Assembly: GCF_000613185.1 (NCBI RefSeq)
Contig: NZ_CCBB010000001.1
Coordinates: forward strand, 434,001 to 498,000
Direction of reading: 5' to 3'
DNA from: Mycolicibacterium cosmeticum
Lineage (GTDB): Bacteria > Actinomycetota > Actinomycetes > Mycobacteriales > Mycobacteriaceae
DNA: 64,000 nt
This document shows, one piece after another, positions 42,729-52,676 of this stretch. The translations under genes were made by a program, and so were the position numbers. Numbering within the stretch: position 1 is the first letter of the stretch; every line of letters begins with the position of its first letter. The notes beneath the pieces are model-generated. The model had not been told where the DNA came from. It saw only the letters and a list, made by a program, of their open reading frames with translations, and did no database searches.

Positions 42729-43658
42729 CTAGAAGCCCAGCCGCCCAAGCTGTTTCGGGTCGCGCTGCCAGTTCTTGGCGATCTTGACCCGCAGCTCCAG
42801 GTACACCTTGGTGCCCAGCAGCTTCTCGATCTGGGTACGCGCCGCGGTCCCGACCTCACGCAGCCGCGCGCCGCCCTTACCGATCACGATGCCCTTCTGG
42901 CTGTCGCGTTCGACATAGAGCACGGCGTGCACGTCGATCAGGTCGTCGCGGTCCTCGCGCTGCTCCACTTCCTCGATCACCACGGCCAGCGAGTGCGGCA
43001 GTTCGTCGCGCACACCCTCCAGCGCGGCCTCGCGGATCAGCTCGGCCATCAGGACTTCTTCGGGCTCGTCGGTGAGTTCACCGTCCGGGTAGTACGCCGG
43101 GCCGGGCGGCAATTTCGACACCAGCACGTCGGTGAGCACATCGAGTTGCTCACCCGCGGTCGCCGACACCGGCACGATCTCGACGTCCGGACTGTGGCCC
43201 GATTGCTCCTCGCGTCCGCGGACCAATTCGCTGACCGCCAGCAGTTGCTCGGCCACCCGGTCCTTGGCGACCTTGTCGATCTTGGTGACGATGGCGATCA
43301 GTGTCGTCTTGGGGGCGACGGCGCGGATCTGCTGGTAGATCCAGCGGTCGCCGGGGCCGATCTTCTCGTCGGCCGGAATGCACAGGCCGATCACGTCGAC
43401 CTCGGAGTAGGTGTCCTTGACCAGGTCGTTGAGCCGCTGCCCGAGCAGCGTGCGCGGCCGGTGCAACCCGGGCGTGTCCACCAGGATGATCTGGAAGTTC
43501 TCCCGGTGCACGATGCCACGGATGGTGTGCCGGGTGGTCTGCGGCCGGTTGGAGGTGATGGCGACCTTCTGGCCCACCAGTGCGTTGGTCAGCGTCGACT
43601 TGCCGGTGTTGGGCCGGCCGACGAAACAGACGAAGCCGGAGCGGAATTCGTCTGTCAT
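42729..43658 (-). CDS. era: GTPase Era
   Basis: A 309-residue GTPase. G1 GRPNTGKST, G3 VDTPGLHRPR and G4 VTKIDK are intact; the KH RNA-binding domain covers the last ~110 residues (IVIGKGGARLREVGTAART). Era helps 16S rRNA 3' maturation and 30S assembly. It is the last gene of phoH-ybeY-CBS protein-cytidine-deaminase-like-era, all closely spaced or overlapping (4 bases with the upstream gene). Confidence 0.95.
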   Translation of the reverse strand: MTDEFRSGFVCFVGRPNTGKSTLTNALVGQKVAITSNRPQTTRHTIRGIVHRENFQIILVDTPGLHRPRTLLGQRLNDLVKDTYSEVDVIGLCIPADEKIGPGDRWIYQQIRAVAPKTTLIAIVTKIDKVAKDRVAEQLLAVSELVRGREEQSGHSPDVEIVPVSATAGEQLDVLTDVLVSKLPPGPAYYPDGELTDEPEEVLMAELIREAALEGVRDELPHSLAVVIEEVEQREDRDDLIDVHAVLYVERDSQKGIVIGKGGARLREVGTAARTQIEKLLGTKVYLELRVKIAKNWQRDPKQLGRLGF

Positions 43659-43969
43659 GCGGGGTTACCCGCGCGGTCGGTGACGATGACGGCCGCCTCC
43701 GGTGACAGCTCCCGGACCGCGGCGAGACCGGCGTCCTCGGCCGAACCACCCAGCAGCACCGCGGCTTCCAGCCCGACGGCTCCGCTCGACACCGCCGCGG
43801 CCACCGCGGCCTGCAGCGCGGTCAGCGTCAGGGCCGACAGGGTGACCGGGGCGCCGGCGTAGGTGCGGCCGTCCTGATCGCGCACCGCGGCACCTTCGGT
43901 GGCCTCGGCCCGGCCCATGGCGCCGCGGGCCAGCACCACCAGCTTGGCGTCCTCCTCGGACAGACTCAT
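43655..43969 (-). CDS. Small conserved protein resembling the cytidine deaminase fold
   Basis: A 104-residue protein between the CBS protein and era, overlapping both by four bases. It matches the position of Rv2365c. [19 protein letters not shown] and [20 protein letters not shown] resemble the cytidine-deaminase N-terminal layout, where TYAG and A-x-x-x-A-V follow, but the catalytic HxE and CxxC zinc ligands are missing. It is therefore not an active deaminase. Function unknown. Confidence 0.72.
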   Translation of the reverse strand: MSLSEEDAKLVVLARGAMGRAEATEGAAVRDQDGRTYAGAPVTLSALTLTALQAAVAAAVSSGAVGLEAAVLLGGSAEDAGLAAVRELSPEAAVIVTDRAGNPA

Positions 43970-45255
43970 TGCGCTTCCTCTTCTTCCGTCTTGACGGGGC
44001 TGATCAGTACCGTGCCGATCCGCACCCGGCCGCGGTGATCCGGTCCGCCCTCGGCGCGCAACCGCAAGCCGTCCCAGGTGACCTCGGCGCCGGGCAACGG
44101 CACCCGCCCCAGTTCGTGGGCGAGCAGCCCGCCGACGGTGTCGACCTCCAGGTCCTCGCCGACCTCCAGCTCCTCGTACAGCTCACCGAGATCCTCGATC
44201 GGCAACCGAGCCGACACCCGGAACTGCCCGTCGCCCAGTTCTTCCCAGGGCGCCACCTCACCGGCGTCGTATTCGTCGTTGATCTCGCCGACGATTTCCT
44301 CCAGGACGTCCTCGATGGTGACCAGTCCGGCGATCGCGCCGTACTCGTCGACCAGCAGCGCCATGTGGTTACGATCGCGCTGCATCTCGCGCAGCAGGGC
44401 GTCCAACGGTTTGGAATCGGGCACGAAAACCGCGGGCCGCATCAGCTCGCCCACCCGGGTGTCGAACCGACCACCCGCCGAATACGAGTGCTGCACCAGG
44501 TCTTTCAGGTAGACCACGCCCACCACGTCGTCGACGTTCTCACCGATCACCGGCAGCCGGGAGTGCCCGCTGCGCACCGCCAGCGAGGTGGCCTGGGTCG
44601 CGGTCTTGTCCCCTTCGATCCACACCATCTCGGTGCGGGGCACCATCACCTCACGGGCGGGGGTGTCGCCGAGTTCGAACACGGACTGGATCATCTTGCG
44701 CTCGTCGTCGGCCACCACGCCGCGCTGCTGCGCCAGGTCGACGACCTCCCGCAGCTCGATCTCGGAGGCGAACGGGCCGTTGCGGAAGCCGCGGCCGGGT
44801 GTCAGCGCGTTACCGATCAGCACCAGCAGCCGGCTGATCGGTGTGAGCAGCACCGAAATCGCCTGCAGCGGAAGGGCAGCGGCCAACGCGATGCTGTAGG
44901 CGTTCTGCCGCCCGACGGTGCGCGGACCCACCCCGATGGCCACGAAGCTGACCACCACCATGATCGCGGCGGCGGCCACCAGCCCCCACCCGACACCGAG
45001 ATAACCGTCCAGATAGGAGACCAGCAGGACCGTCGCGCTCACCTCGCAGGCGATGCGCAACAGCACCACCAGGTTGATGTAGCGGGGCCGGTCCACCATC
45101 ACCTGGGCCAGCCGCGTCGCGCCCGGCCGTTCCTCGCGCACCATCTCGTCGACCCTGGCGATCGACGCCGTGCCGATGGCGGCATCCACCGCGGCGAACA
45201 ACCCGCCCAGCCCCACCAGGAAGATCGCGCCCATCAGCGCGGCCAGCCCCGTCAC
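43966..45255 (-). CDS. CNNM/CorC-type membrane protein with CBS domains
   Basis: A 429-residue protein: three or four transmembrane segments (residues ~1-145, DUF21), a CBS pair (about 195-320; [27 protein letters not shown]) and a C-terminal CorC/HlyC domain ([14 protein letters not shown]). Homologues are hemolysin-like or magnesium/cobalt efflux proteins. GTG 45255 overlaps the ybeY stop (GTGA), which fixes the start; a longer frame upstream is the ybeY shadow. It matches Rv2366c. Confidence 0.88.
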   Translation of the reverse strand: MTGLAALMGAIFLVGLGGLFAAVDAAIGTASIARVDEMVREERPGATRLAQVMVDRPRYINLVVLLRIACEVSATVLLVSYLDGYLGVGWGLVAAAAIMVVVSFVAIGVGPRTVGRQNAYSIALAAALPLQAISVLLTPISRLLVLIGNALTPGRGFRNGPFASEIELREVVDLAQQRGVVADDERKMIQSVFELGDTPAREVMVPRTEMVWIEGDKTATQATSLAVRSGHSRLPVIGENVDDVVGVVYLKDLVQHSYSAGGRFDTRVGELMRPAVFVPDSKPLDALLREMQRDRNHMALLVDEYGAIAGLVTIEDVLEEIVGEINDEYDAGEVAPWEELGDGQFRVSARLPIEDLGELYEELEVGEDLEVDTVGGLLAHELGRVPLPGAEVTWDGLRLRAEGGPDHRGRVRIGTVLISPVKTEEEEAQ

Positions 45256-45788
45256 GGTGCGTCGAAGTATCGCGACTTGTCGAGCAGCCGTCGATCCTTC
45301 TCGGTCTGCCGATCCTGGCGATAGGTCTGCACCTGGTCGGCCACCCACTCCTCGAGCAGGCGCCGCTGCAGGGCGAACATCTCTTTTTCCTCGTCAGGTT
45401 CGGCGTGGTCGTAGCCGAGCAGGTGCAGCACCCCGTGCACCGTCAACAACGCCAGCTCCTGACCGAGCGAATGCCCGGCTTGTTCGGCCTGTTTGGCCGC
45501 GAACTCCGGGCAGAGCACGATGTCGCCGAGCATGGACGGACCGGGTTCGGCGGCGTCGGGGCGCCCGCCGGGCTCCAATTCGTCCATCGGGAAACTCATC
45601 ACGTCGGTGGGCCCCGGCAGGTCCATCCAGCGCATGTGCAGGTCGGCCATGGCCGCCGTGTCCAGCAGCACCATCGACAGTTCGGCGGCCGGGTTCACAT
45701 CCATCTGGCCGATGACGAACTTGGCGACGCTGATGAGCTCTTCCTCGGATACGTCGTATCCGGATTCGTTGGAGACCTCGATGCTCAT
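45252..45788 (-). CDS. ybeY: Endoribonuclease YbeY (rRNA maturation factor)
   Basis: A 178-residue protein with the zinc site H-x3-H-x5-H in [12 protein letters not shown] and the upstream [10 protein letters not shown] block. YbeY takes part in 16S rRNA 3' processing and ribosome quality control. It lies between phoH and the CBS protein gene in an RNA/ribosome operon. ATG 45788 ([10 protein letters not shown]) is the family start; an ATG 18 bases further upstream (45806) is possible. Confidence 0.93.
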   Translation of the reverse strand: MSIEVSNESGYDVSEEELISVAKFVIGQMDVNPAAELSMVLLDTAAMADLHMRWMDLPGPTDVMSFPMDELEPGGRPDAAEPGPSMLGDIVLCPEFAAKQAEQAGHSLGQELALLTVHGVLHLLGYDHAEPDEEKEMFALQRRLLEEWVADQVQTYRQDRQTEKDRRLLDKSRYFDAP

Positions 45789-45813
45789 GCGGTGCCCTCG
45801 CCGCAAGCTTCAC

Positions 45814-46851
45814 TCATCGGCGTGGCCGCCCGTTCGACGAACGGCGCTGGGCACGGTTCAGCAGGGCCGAATCATCTTGGCGGGCATAGGCATCCACGAT
45901 CTCGGAGACCAGCCGGTGCCGCACCACATCGGCGCTGGTGAGCTCGGCGAAGTGGATATCGTCGATACCGTCCAGGACGTTCATCGCGGCGCGCAGGCCC
46001 GAGGCCTGGCCGCCGGGCAGGTCGACCTGGGTGATATCGCCCGTGACAACGATTTTCGAGTTGAAACCGAGCCGGGTCAGGAACATCTTCATCTGCTCGG
46101 CGGTGGTGTTCTGCGCCTCGTCGAGGATGATGAAGGCGTCGTTGAGGGTTCGGCCGCGCATGAAGGCCAACGGCGCCACCTCGATCACGCCGGACGCCAG
46201 GAAGTTGGTGATGACCTCAGGGTCCATCATGTCGTGCAGCGCGTCGTACAGCGGCCGCAGGTAGGGGTCGATCTTCTCGGTCAGGGTGCCGGGCAGGAAG
46301 CCAAGGCGCTCACCGGCTTCCACCGCCGGCCGGGTCAGGATGATCCGGTTGACCTGCTTGGACAGCAGCGCGGCGACCGCCTTGGCCATTGCCAGATAGG
46401 TCTTGCCGGTGCCCGCCGGGCCGATCCCGAATACGATGGTGTGATCGTCGATCGCGTCGACATAGCGCTTCTGGTTCACCGTCTTGGGCCGGATGGTCTT
46501 GCCGCGCCGCGTCAGGATGTCCAGGGTCAGCACCTCGGCCGGGGAGGCGTCGGCTTCCCCGGTCATCATGGAAACGCTGCGCCGGATGGCGTCGGGATTC
46601 AACGGCTGCCCGGCCGCCAGCACGGCGACCAACTCACCGATGACCCGTTCGGCCAGCGCCACCTCGGCCGGATCACCGGACAGCGTGACGGCATTGCCGC
46701 GGACGTGGATGTCGGCGGCGAGCAGGGCCTCGAGGGTGCGCAGGTTCTCGTCGGCCGAACCGAGCAGGCCCACGACAGCGTCGGGCGGAACTGTGATGCT
46801 GCTGCGCACCTGGCGGGAGGGCGAGTCAGCGGTCGTCTCGCGGGGCGTCAC
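45814..46851 (-). CDS. PhoH-like ATPase
   Basis: A 345-residue protein. The N-terminal KH-like part (residues ~15-90; VVGLLGSADENLRTLEALL) is followed by a RecA-like ATPase: Walker A IGPAGTGKTYLAMA, LTRPAVEAGERLGFLPG, and Walker B FIILDEAQNTT. It is thought to assist RNA metabolism; linkage to ybeY and era is widely conserved. GTG 46851 is the start. It matches Rv2368c. Confidence 0.93.
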   Translation of the reverse strand: MTPRETTADSPSRQVRSSITVPPDAVVGLLGSADENLRTLEALLAADIHVRGNAVTLSGDPAEVALAERVIGELVAVLAAGQPLNPDAIRRSVSMMTGEADASPAEVLTLDILTRRGKTIRPKTVNQKRYVDAIDDHTIVFGIGPAGTGKTYLAMAKAVAALLSKQVNRIILTRPAVEAGERLGFLPGTLTEKIDPYLRPLYDALHDMMDPEVITNFLASGVIEVAPLAFMRGRTLNDAFIILDEAQNTTAEQMKMFLTRLGFNSKIVVTGDITQVDLPGGQASGLRAAMNVLDGIDDIHFAELTSADVVRHRLVSEIVDAYARQDDSALLNRAQRRSSNGRPRR

Positions 46852-46928
46852 GTGGTGTTTCGTGCCTGCTTTCTGTGCTCTGGAGTAGGTGCTCTCAGTT
46901 TAGCGCTGGTCACCGACCTGACCCAACG

Positions 46929-46964
46929 GTTGAGGGCCACCCCGATCACGGGGTGGCCCTCAAC
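46929..46964 (-). terminator. 16-bp perfect hairpin after the small secreted peptide gene
   Basis: Arms 46929-46944 and 46949-46964 pair perfectly around a 4-base loop. The hairpin lies 17 bases beyond the peptide stop (46982) and upstream of phoH. No T tract follows, as usual in mycobacteria. Confidence 0.8.
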
Positions 46965-46981
46965 GACAGTTGGCTGGCTTG

Positions 46982-47149
46982 TCAGTGGCTCTGGTGCACC
47001 GAGGTGTCGACCTGCGGCACGTTGACGCTCTGGCCGTTGTCGTGCACCCACTGGTTGTGTGCAACATCGGCCTGAGCCGGGCCGGCCAGACCCAGGAGGG
47101 CGGCGGCCATGCCGGCCGCGATCATGCTGACGAATCCGAACTTCTTCAT
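46982..47149 (-). CDS. 55-residue secreted peptide precursor
   Basis: The start KKFGFVSMIAAG leads into a hydrophobic core and a cleavage site after PAQA at about residue 27. The mature product would be ~28 residues, DVAHNQWVHDNGQSVNVPQV and a His-containing end, with three histidines and no cysteine. A ribosome-site-like GGAAAGAAG lies upstream, and a strong terminator follows, so this tiny gene is an independent transcription unit. No function is known to me. Confidence 0.72.
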   Translation of the reverse strand: MKKFGFVSMIAAGMAAALLGLAGPAQADVAHNQWVHDNGQSVNVPQVDTSVHQSH

Positions 47150-47279
47150 CTTGCTTACCCGCTTCTTTCCTCTTCGTGTCCCGGCGTTTGCCGCGCCGGT
47201 CTGACATGAAGAACGGGAAAGATGGGATGTTTCATTCCGGTTAACCGCCCCATTTGACCAGGAGTGACATGATTCACCG

Positions 47280-47774
47280 GTGCCCGAAATTGAGCTCCGC
47301 TTCACAGGTGCCGAGGCGCTGGATGCCCTCGAACCGCTCTGGCTGACATTGCATCACCACCACACCCAGGTCGCCACCGCGGCGGTGTTCCAGGACGACG
47401 CGACGTCGTGGGCGGCGCGGCGCGCGGCCTACCGACGGTGGCTGGCCGAGGACGACTCCTTCATCGTGCTGGCCGAGCGGGACGGCACGCCCGTCGGCTA
47501 CGCCATGGTCGAGATCCTGCCGGGCCCGGACGACACCTGGGTGACGGGCCGGCGGATGGCCGACGTGCAGACGTTGGCGGTCGCACCCGCCGAACGCGGC
47601 CACGGCATCGGCACCCGGCTGCTCGACGCCGTCGATGCCCGGCTGGCCGAATTGGGCATCGGGGACGTCTTCATCGCGGTCCTGACCGGCAATGCCGACG
47701 CCCAGCGGTTCTACGAGCGGCGCGGTCTGCGGCCGGTGATGACGCACCTGGCCCGGTTCGCGGTCGACCGGTAG
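47280..47774 (+). CDS. GNAT family N-acetyltransferase
   Basis: A 164-residue acetyltransferase. The acetyl-CoA loop is VAPAERGHGIGTRLLDAV (R-G-x-G-x-G/A type), preceded by the strand DVQTLAV and followed by ADAQRFYERRGLR. Substrate unknown. GTG 47280 is the start; AGGAG lies rather far upstream (about 15 bases). Its stop is directly adjacent to the end of convergent dctA. Confidence 0.85.
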   Translation: MPEIELRFTGAEALDALEPLWLTLHHHHTQVATAAVFQDDATSWAARRAAYRRWLAEDDSFIVLAERDGTPVGYAMVEILPGPDDTWVTGRRMADVQTLAVAPAERGHGIGTRLLDAVDARLAELGIGDVFIAVLTGNADAQRFYERRGLRPVMTHLARFAVDR

Positions 47775-49151
47775 TCAGTCGCGCGGCCCGACGGTCACCG
47801 CGTCCTGCTCGGGCGCGTCGTCCAGCGGTTCGACGTCCTCACCGGCGAGCACCTTGCGCATCCGGTCCTTGTCCAGCTGGCCCTCCCAGTTGGCGACGAC
47901 GAAGGTGGCCACGCAATTGCCGAGCAGGTTCACCGACACCCGCATCGAGTCCATGATCCGGTCGGCGCCCAGCAGCAGCGCCACCGCGGCCACCGGGATC
48001 GCGCCGTGCCCGATGGCCGCCACCGTCGCCGACAGCGCCAGGAACGACGAGCCGGGCACGCCGGCCATCCCCTTCGAGGTGAGCATCAGCACCAGCACCG
48101 CGGTGATCTGCTCGCCCAGGCTCAGATCCACCCCGAGCGCCTGGGCCAGGAACAGCACGCAGATCGACAGGTACAGGGTGGCACCGTCCAGGTTGAACGA
48201 ATACCCGGTCGGCACAACCAAACCCGTGGTGGTGCGCGAGCATCCGGCGTTGGCCAGCTTGGCCATGATGCGCGGCAACACCACCTCGGTGGATGCCGTG
48301 CCGAGCGCCAGGAACAGCTCGTCCTTGATGTACACCACGAACTTCCACAGGTTCACCCCGGCGAACACCTTGACGATCAGCGCGAGGATGAGGATGAACA
48401 GCACCGCGGCCAGATAGCAGGCGGCGATGAGCTTGCCGTAGCTGGCCAGTGACCCGATGCCGTACTGCCCGATGATGTAGGCCATCGCACCGAACGCGCC
48501 CAGCGGTGCCAGGCGCATCACCCAGCCGATGACGGTGAAGAAGATGTGGCTGAGGTGGTCGACGAACTCCAGGATCACCGGCGGCCCGGATTCCCCGAAC
48601 TTGGCCAGCGCCAGCCCGAACAGCACGGCGAAGAACAGCACCTGCAACAGGGCGTTCTCCGCGAACGCCGACACCACCGAGGTCGGGATGATGTTGAGCA
48701 GGAACTCGACGGTGTGCGGAAGTTCGCCGTTGCTGGTCTTCTTGGCCACGGCCTCGGCCCCGGTGGCCAACGTCTGCGCATCGATAGAGAATCCGGCACC
48801 GGGCTTGACCAGGTTGCCGACCACGAGCCCGAAGATGAGCGCGAAGGTGGTCACCGCCTCGAAGTAGACGAGTGCCTTCACCCCGATGCGGCCCACCGAT
48901 TTCAGGTCGCCCACATGCGCGATGCCGAGCACCACCGTGCAGAAGATGATCGGCGCGATGAGCATCTTGATGAGCTTGATGAATCCGTCCGCCAGCGGTT
49001 TGAGGGCGCCACCCACCTCGGGCCACAGCCAGCCGACCAGGATGCCCGCGACGATCGCCACCAACAACTGGACGAACAGCGACGTGTACCAGGGCGGCTT
49101 GTTGGCCAGCCGGACCATCTCGCTGTGCGGGGGCTCGATCACGGTACTCAT
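47775..49151 (-). CDS. dctA: C4-dicarboxylate:cation symporter DctA
   Basis: A 458-residue transporter of the DAACS family. Hallmarks are LGTASTEVVLPRIM (serine-rich hairpin), PTGYSFNLDGATLYLS and LLLGADRIMDSMRVSVNLLGN. It imports succinate, fumarate and malate. About eight helices plus two re-entrant loops are expected. The C terminus is acidic. The dyad GTTTCC-N4-GGAAAC lies 45 bases upstream of the ATG. Confidence 0.92.
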   Translation of the reverse strand: MSTVIEPPHSEMVRLANKPPWYTSLFVQLLVAIVAGILVGWLWPEVGGALKPLADGFIKLIKMLIAPIIFCTVVLGIAHVGDLKSVGRIGVKALVYFEAVTTFALIFGLVVGNLVKPGAGFSIDAQTLATGAEAVAKKTSNGELPHTVEFLLNIIPTSVVSAFAENALLQVLFFAVLFGLALAKFGESGPPVILEFVDHLSHIFFTVIGWVMRLAPLGAFGAMAYIIGQYGIGSLASYGKLIAACYLAAVLFILILALIVKVFAGVNLWKFVVYIKDELFLALGTASTEVVLPRIMAKLANAGCSRTTTGLVVPTGYSFNLDGATLYLSICVLFLAQALGVDLSLGEQITAVLVLMLTSKGMAGVPGSSFLALSATVAAIGHGAIPVAAVALLLGADRIMDSMRVSVNLLGNCVATFVVANWEGQLDKDRMRKVLAGEDVEPLDDAPEQDAVTVGPRD

Positions 49152-49195
49152 GCCGCGACGCTATGAAGTCCCCGTCACCGGGCTGTGTGCCGATT

Positions 49196-49211
49196 GTTTC
49201 CCGCAGGAAAC
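49196..49211. promoter_or_regulatory. Dyad upstream of dctA
   Basis: GTTTCC (49196-49201) pairs with GGAAAC (49206-49211) around CGCA. It lies 45-60 bases upstream of the dctA ATG and could be an operator or a short terminator for rsmE. Confidence 0.35.
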
Positions 49212-49227
49212 GGCCGGAATATATCTT

Positions 49228-49962
49228 CTACAGATCCCAGCGGCCGGTCAGCACGCCGAGCGCGCCGAGCGCTACCGCCGCCGCGCTGGAGGTGCGCAGC
49301 ACCGTCGGCCCGAGCCGTACCGCCACCGCGCCGGCGCCGGTCAGGGTGGCGATCTCCTCATCGGTGATGCCGCCCTCCGGCCCGATGATCAACGTCACCG
49401 AATCGGCTTGGGCCACATCGAGATCGGCGAGCGCAACGGTGGCCGACTCGTGCAACACCACGGTCAGGCCGTCGATCCGGCCGGCCAGTTCGGCGGTGCT
49501 GCGTAGCCCGTCGACGGTCGGGATGTACGCGCGCCGCGACTGCCGGGCCGCCGAGCGGGCCACCGCACCCCACCGGCGCAGACCCTTGTCCACCTTGGCC
49601 GCCGATTCCCAGCGCGCCACGCACCGCTGGGCCTGCCAGGCCACGAACGCGTCCGCGCCCGCCTCGGTGGCCAGTTCGATCGCCAGTTCGGAGCGCTCGG
49701 ATTTCGGGAGCGCCTGTACGACGGTGACCGGCGGCACCGGCGCCGCCGACGTGGCGCTGGACAGTACCCGCGCGGCCAGCCGGCCCTTGGTGGCTTCCTC
49801 GACGACGCAGTGCGCGACCGTACCGGCACCGTCACCCAGATCGAGTTCCTCACCCACCCGGAAGCGGCGCACCGTCGCCGCGTGGTGGCCCTCCTCACCG
49901 TCGACGACGGCGACCGCGCCCGGCCCGGGCAGAGCGTCGACGTAGAACAGCGCCCTACTCAT
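49228..49962 (-). CDS. rsmE: 16S rRNA (uracil1498-N3)-methyltransferase RsmE
   Basis: A 244-residue SPOUT methyltransferase. An N-terminal PUA-like part (residues ~1-70; [15 protein letters not shown]) is followed by the knotted SAM site: [15 protein letters not shown] and [19 protein letters not shown]. It methylates U1498 of 16S rRNA. It lies 19 bases after dnaJ2, in the hrcA-dnaJ2-rsmE order known in M. tuberculosis (Rv2372c). Confidence 0.94.
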   Translation of the reverse strand: MSRALFYVDALPGPGAVAVVDGEEGHHAATVRRFRVGEELDLGDGAGTVAHCVVEEATKGRLAARVLSSATSAAPVPPVTVVQALPKSERSELAIELATEAGADAFVAWQAQRCVARWESAAKVDKGLRRWGAVARSAARQSRRAYIPTVDGLRSTAELAGRIDGLTVVLHESATVALADLDVAQADSVTLIIGPEGGITDEEIATLTGAGAVAVRLGPTVLRTSSAAAVALGALGVLTGRWDL

Positions 49963-49981
49963 CCCGCGCTTCTCGCTTTAT

Positions 49982-51139
49982 CTAACGCCCGGAGAACGTT
50001 TCCCGCAGGCGGCTGAACAGCCCGCCGTTCGTCGAGGAGGAACCGTGCGCGGACCGGACCTCGGCCACGTCGCGGGAGCGGTGCGCCTTCAGTTTGCGCA
50101 GCAGATCGGTGTCGGTGGCGTCCAGCCGGGTCGGGACGAGCACCTCGATGTGAGCGTGCAGATTCCCGCGCACACCGGATCGCAGGTGCGGCATGCCGTG
50201 CCCGCGCAGCGTCGTCACCGAACCGGGCTGTGTGCCCGCCGGGATGGTGATCTCGGTGCTGCCGTCCAGGATGTCCTCGACGGTGACCGTGGTGCCCAGC
50301 GCCGCGTCGAACATCGGCACCGACACCGTGCAGTGCAGATCGTCGCCGTCGCGCACGAAGACGTCGTGGGGTTGTTCGTGCACCTCGACGTAGAGGTCGC
50401 CGGCCGGTCCGCCGCCCGGGCCCACCTCACCCTGGGCCGCCAGCCGCACCCGCATCCCGTCGCCGACACCGGCCGGGATCTTCACGCTGACCTCACGGCG
50501 GGCCTGGACCCGGCCGTCGCCACCGCAGCGGTGGCAGGGATCGGGGATGACCTCGCCGACGCCGCCGCACACCGGGCAGGGCCGGGAGGTCATCACCTGA
50601 CCGAGCAGCGAGCGCTGCACCGTCTGCACCTCTCCGTGGCCGTGGCAGGTGTCGCAGGTGACCGGGCTGGACGTGCCGTTGGTGCCCTTGCCGTGGCACA
50701 GGTCGCACAGCACGGCGGTGTCGACGGTGACCTGCTTGGTGACACCGGTGGCGCATTCGGACAGATCCAGCCGCATCCGCAGCAGCGAATCCGACCCCGG
50801 CCGCACCCGGCCGATCGGGCCGCGCGAGCCGCCGCCCCCGCCGAAGAAGGCCTCGAAAACGTCGCCGAGGCCGCCGAAACCACCGAACCCGCCGGCGCCC
50901 GCACCGGCGGCACCGTTCTCCATCGGGTCGCCGCCGAGGTCGACGATGCGACGCTTCTCCGGGTCCGAGAGCACCTCGTAGGCGAGGCTGATCTCCTTGA
51001 ACCGGGCCTGCGCCTCCTCGTCGGGATTGACGTCGGGATGCAGTTCGCGCGCCAACCTGCGGTACGCGCGCTTCAGCTCCGAATCGCTGGCGCCCTTGCT
51101 CACGCCGAGCAGACCGTAATAATCGCGTGCCACGTACAA
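49982..51139 (-). CDS. dnaJ2: Chaperone DnaJ2
   Basis: A 385-residue type I J protein. The J domain has the HPD motif ([16 protein letters not shown]). A Gly/Phe-rich linker (residues ~75-105) is followed by four CxxCxGxG zinc repeats ([32 protein letters not shown]) and the substrate-binding domain. It stimulates DnaK. It follows hrcA by 30 bases and is probably controlled by it. Confidence 0.95.
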   Translation of the reverse strand: MYVARDYYGLLGVSKGASDSELKRAYRRLARELHPDVNPDEEAQARFKEISLAYEVLSDPEKRRIVDLGGDPMENGAAGAGAGGFGGFGGLGDVFEAFFGGGGGSRGPIGRVRPGSDSLLRMRLDLSECATGVTKQVTVDTAVLCDLCHGKGTNGTSSPVTCDTCHGHGEVQTVQRSLLGQVMTSRPCPVCGGVGEVIPDPCHRCGGDGRVQARREVSVKIPAGVGDGMRVRLAAQGEVGPGGGPAGDLYVEVHEQPHDVFVRDGDDLHCTVSVPMFDAALGTTVTVEDILDGSTEITIPAGTQPGSVTTLRGHGMPHLRSGVRGNLHAHIEVLVPTRLDATDTDLLRKLKAHRSRDVAEVRSAHGSSSTNGGLFSRLRETFSGR

Positions 51140-51169
51140 CCTCTTTCATGCCGCCGCAGCGGCCGTCCC

Positions 51170-52201
51170 CTACCGGGTGCCCAAAACCTCGCCAATGTAG
51201 AGAGCAACTGCGGCGACATTGGCGATGGTTCCCGGATAGTCCATCCGAGTCGGACCGACCACACCCATGCCGCCGTACACCTTGCCCGAGCTGCCGTACG
51301 CGGTGCTCACCACCGACGTCCCCACCATCTGCTCGGCCTCGGTCTCGTGCCCGATACGCACGGTGACCTTACCGGCCTCCTGCTGGGCGGCCAGCAACCG
51401 CAGCACCACCACCTGCTCCTCCAGCGCCTCGAGCACCGAGCGCAGCGACCCACCGAAGTCGGCGGTGTTACGGGTCAGGTTGGCCGTCCCGCCGAGCAGC
51501 AGTCGTTCCTCGGTGTGCTCCACCAGGGTCTCGACCAGCACCGTGGCCGCCCGGCCGATGGCGTCGCCGAGACCGCCGTGGCCGTCGAAGGCGCTGGCCA
51601 GGTCGGCCACCGCCACCGACGCGGTGGCCAGTGGCTTGCCGTCCAGCGCGGCGCCGAGCCGCTCACGCAGTTGGGACAGCTCGTGGTCGGAGATGGCGTC
51701 GCCGAGTTCGACCACTCGCTGATCCACCCGCCCGGTGTCGGTGATGACCACCAGCAGCAGCTTGGCCGGGGTGAGGGCCACCACCTCGAGATGGCGCACC
51801 GTGGAGGTGGACAGCATCGGGTACTGGACGATGGCGACCTGCCGGGTGAGCTGCGCGAGGAGCTTGACGGCGCGGCGCAGCACGTCGTCCAAGTCCACGC
51901 CGGACTCCAGGAATTGCAGGATCGCGCGCCGTTCACTGCTCGAGAGCGGTTTGACGTCGTCGAGGCGGTCGACGAATTCGCGGTAGCCCTTCTCGGTGGG
52001 GACACGTCCGGAACTGGTGTGGGGCTGCGCGATGTATCCCTCGGCCTCCAGCACCGCCATGTCGTTGCGGACGGTGGCGCTGGACACCCCGAGATTGTGA
52101 CGTTCGACGAGTGACTTGGACCCGATGGGCTCCTTGGTCGTCACGAAATCGGCGACGATGGCACGCAGCACCTCGAAGCGACGGTCGTCGGCACTACCCA
52201 T
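51170..52201 (-). CDS. hrcA: Heat-inducible repressor HrcA
   Basis: A 343-residue repressor. The N-terminal winged helix has [20 protein letters not shown] and [20 protein letters not shown]. The large C-terminal effector domain has the HrcA patterns [20 protein letters not shown] and [20 protein letters not shown]. HrcA binds CIRCE elements of groE/dnaJ promoters and is kept active by GroEL. No CIRCE sequence is seen in front of hrcA itself. ATG 52201 is the family start. Confidence 0.95.
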   Translation of the reverse strand: MGSADDRRFEVLRAIVADFVTTKEPIGSKSLVERHNLGVSSATVRNDMAVLEAEGYIAQPHTSSGRVPTEKGYREFVDRLDDVKPLSSSERRAILQFLESGVDLDDVLRRAVKLLAQLTRQVAIVQYPMLSTSTVRHLEVVALTPAKLLLVVITDTGRVDQRVVELGDAISDHELSQLRERLGAALDGKPLATASVAVADLASAFDGHGGLGDAIGRAATVLVETLVEHTEERLLLGGTANLTRNTADFGGSLRSVLEALEEQVVVLRLLAAQQEAGKVTVRIGHETEAEQMVGTSVVSTAYGSSGKVYGGMGVVGPTRMDYPGTIANVAAVALYIGEVLGTR

Positions 52202-52335
52202 GTTGCACCAACCCTGTTCACCTGTCCTTTGCTGTCTGTCTTCAGCCCATTTTACGGGCACCAGCAGCAGGTATTCACGTTGGCAAGGACACCGCGCGCC
52301 TCGTGGGATTAACCTCGTCGCATGGGAGCCCGCCG

Positions 52336-52641
52336 GTGATCTTCAAAGGAGTCCGCGACGGCAAACCCTATCCCGAACACGGCCTGTCGTATCGGCAGTG
52401 GTCCCAGATCCCGCCCCGGCAGATCCGGCTGGACGAGCTGGTCACCACCACCACCGTGCTGGCGCTGGACCGGCTGCTGTCCGAGGACTCGACGTTCTAC
52501 GGTGACCTGTTCCCGCATGCGGTGCGCTGGCAGGGCGTGATCTATCTGGAGGACGGGCTGCACCGTGCGGTGCGCGCGGCGCTGCGGAACCGCACGGTGC
52601 TGCACGCCAGGGTCTACGACATGGACGCCGGCGCCGAGTAG
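52336..52641 (+). CDS. Conserved hypothetical protein (Rv2375-like)
   Basis: A 101-residue soluble protein divergent from hrcA, as Rv2375 is in M. tuberculosis. It is very conserved in mycobacteria as I remember it: [60 protein letters not shown]. The [11 protein letters not shown] stretch resembles small DNA- or RNA-binding regulators, but no function is known. The start is GTG 52336 with GGAG about ten bases upstream. Confidence 0.75.
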   Translation: MIFKGVRDGKPYPEHGLSYRQWSQIPPRQIRLDELVTTTTVLALDRLLSEDSTFYGDLFPHAVRWQGVIYLEDGLHRAVRAALRNRTVLHARVYDMDAGAE

Positions 52642-52676
52642 TCGACGTTCACAAGCTGCGCCGAGTAGCCGGCGTT
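52631..52676 (+). repeat. Short direct repeat spanning the Rv2375-like stop codon
   Basis: Bases 52631-52649 and 52658-52676 match at 17 of 19 positions; both include GCGCCGAGTAG. The offset is 27 bases, so a second GCC GAG TAG follows in frame. The copy reaches the end of the convergent permease gene. Confidence 0.5.

Noticed and set aside
43655..43969. Active cytidine deaminase
   Set aside because: Overall layout is reminiscent, but the HxE and CxxC zinc ligands required for deamination are absent.
52202..52335. Possible CIRCE element upstream of hrcA
   Set aside because: No TTAGCACTC-N9-GAGTGCTAA-like dyad is present between hrcA and the divergent gene.
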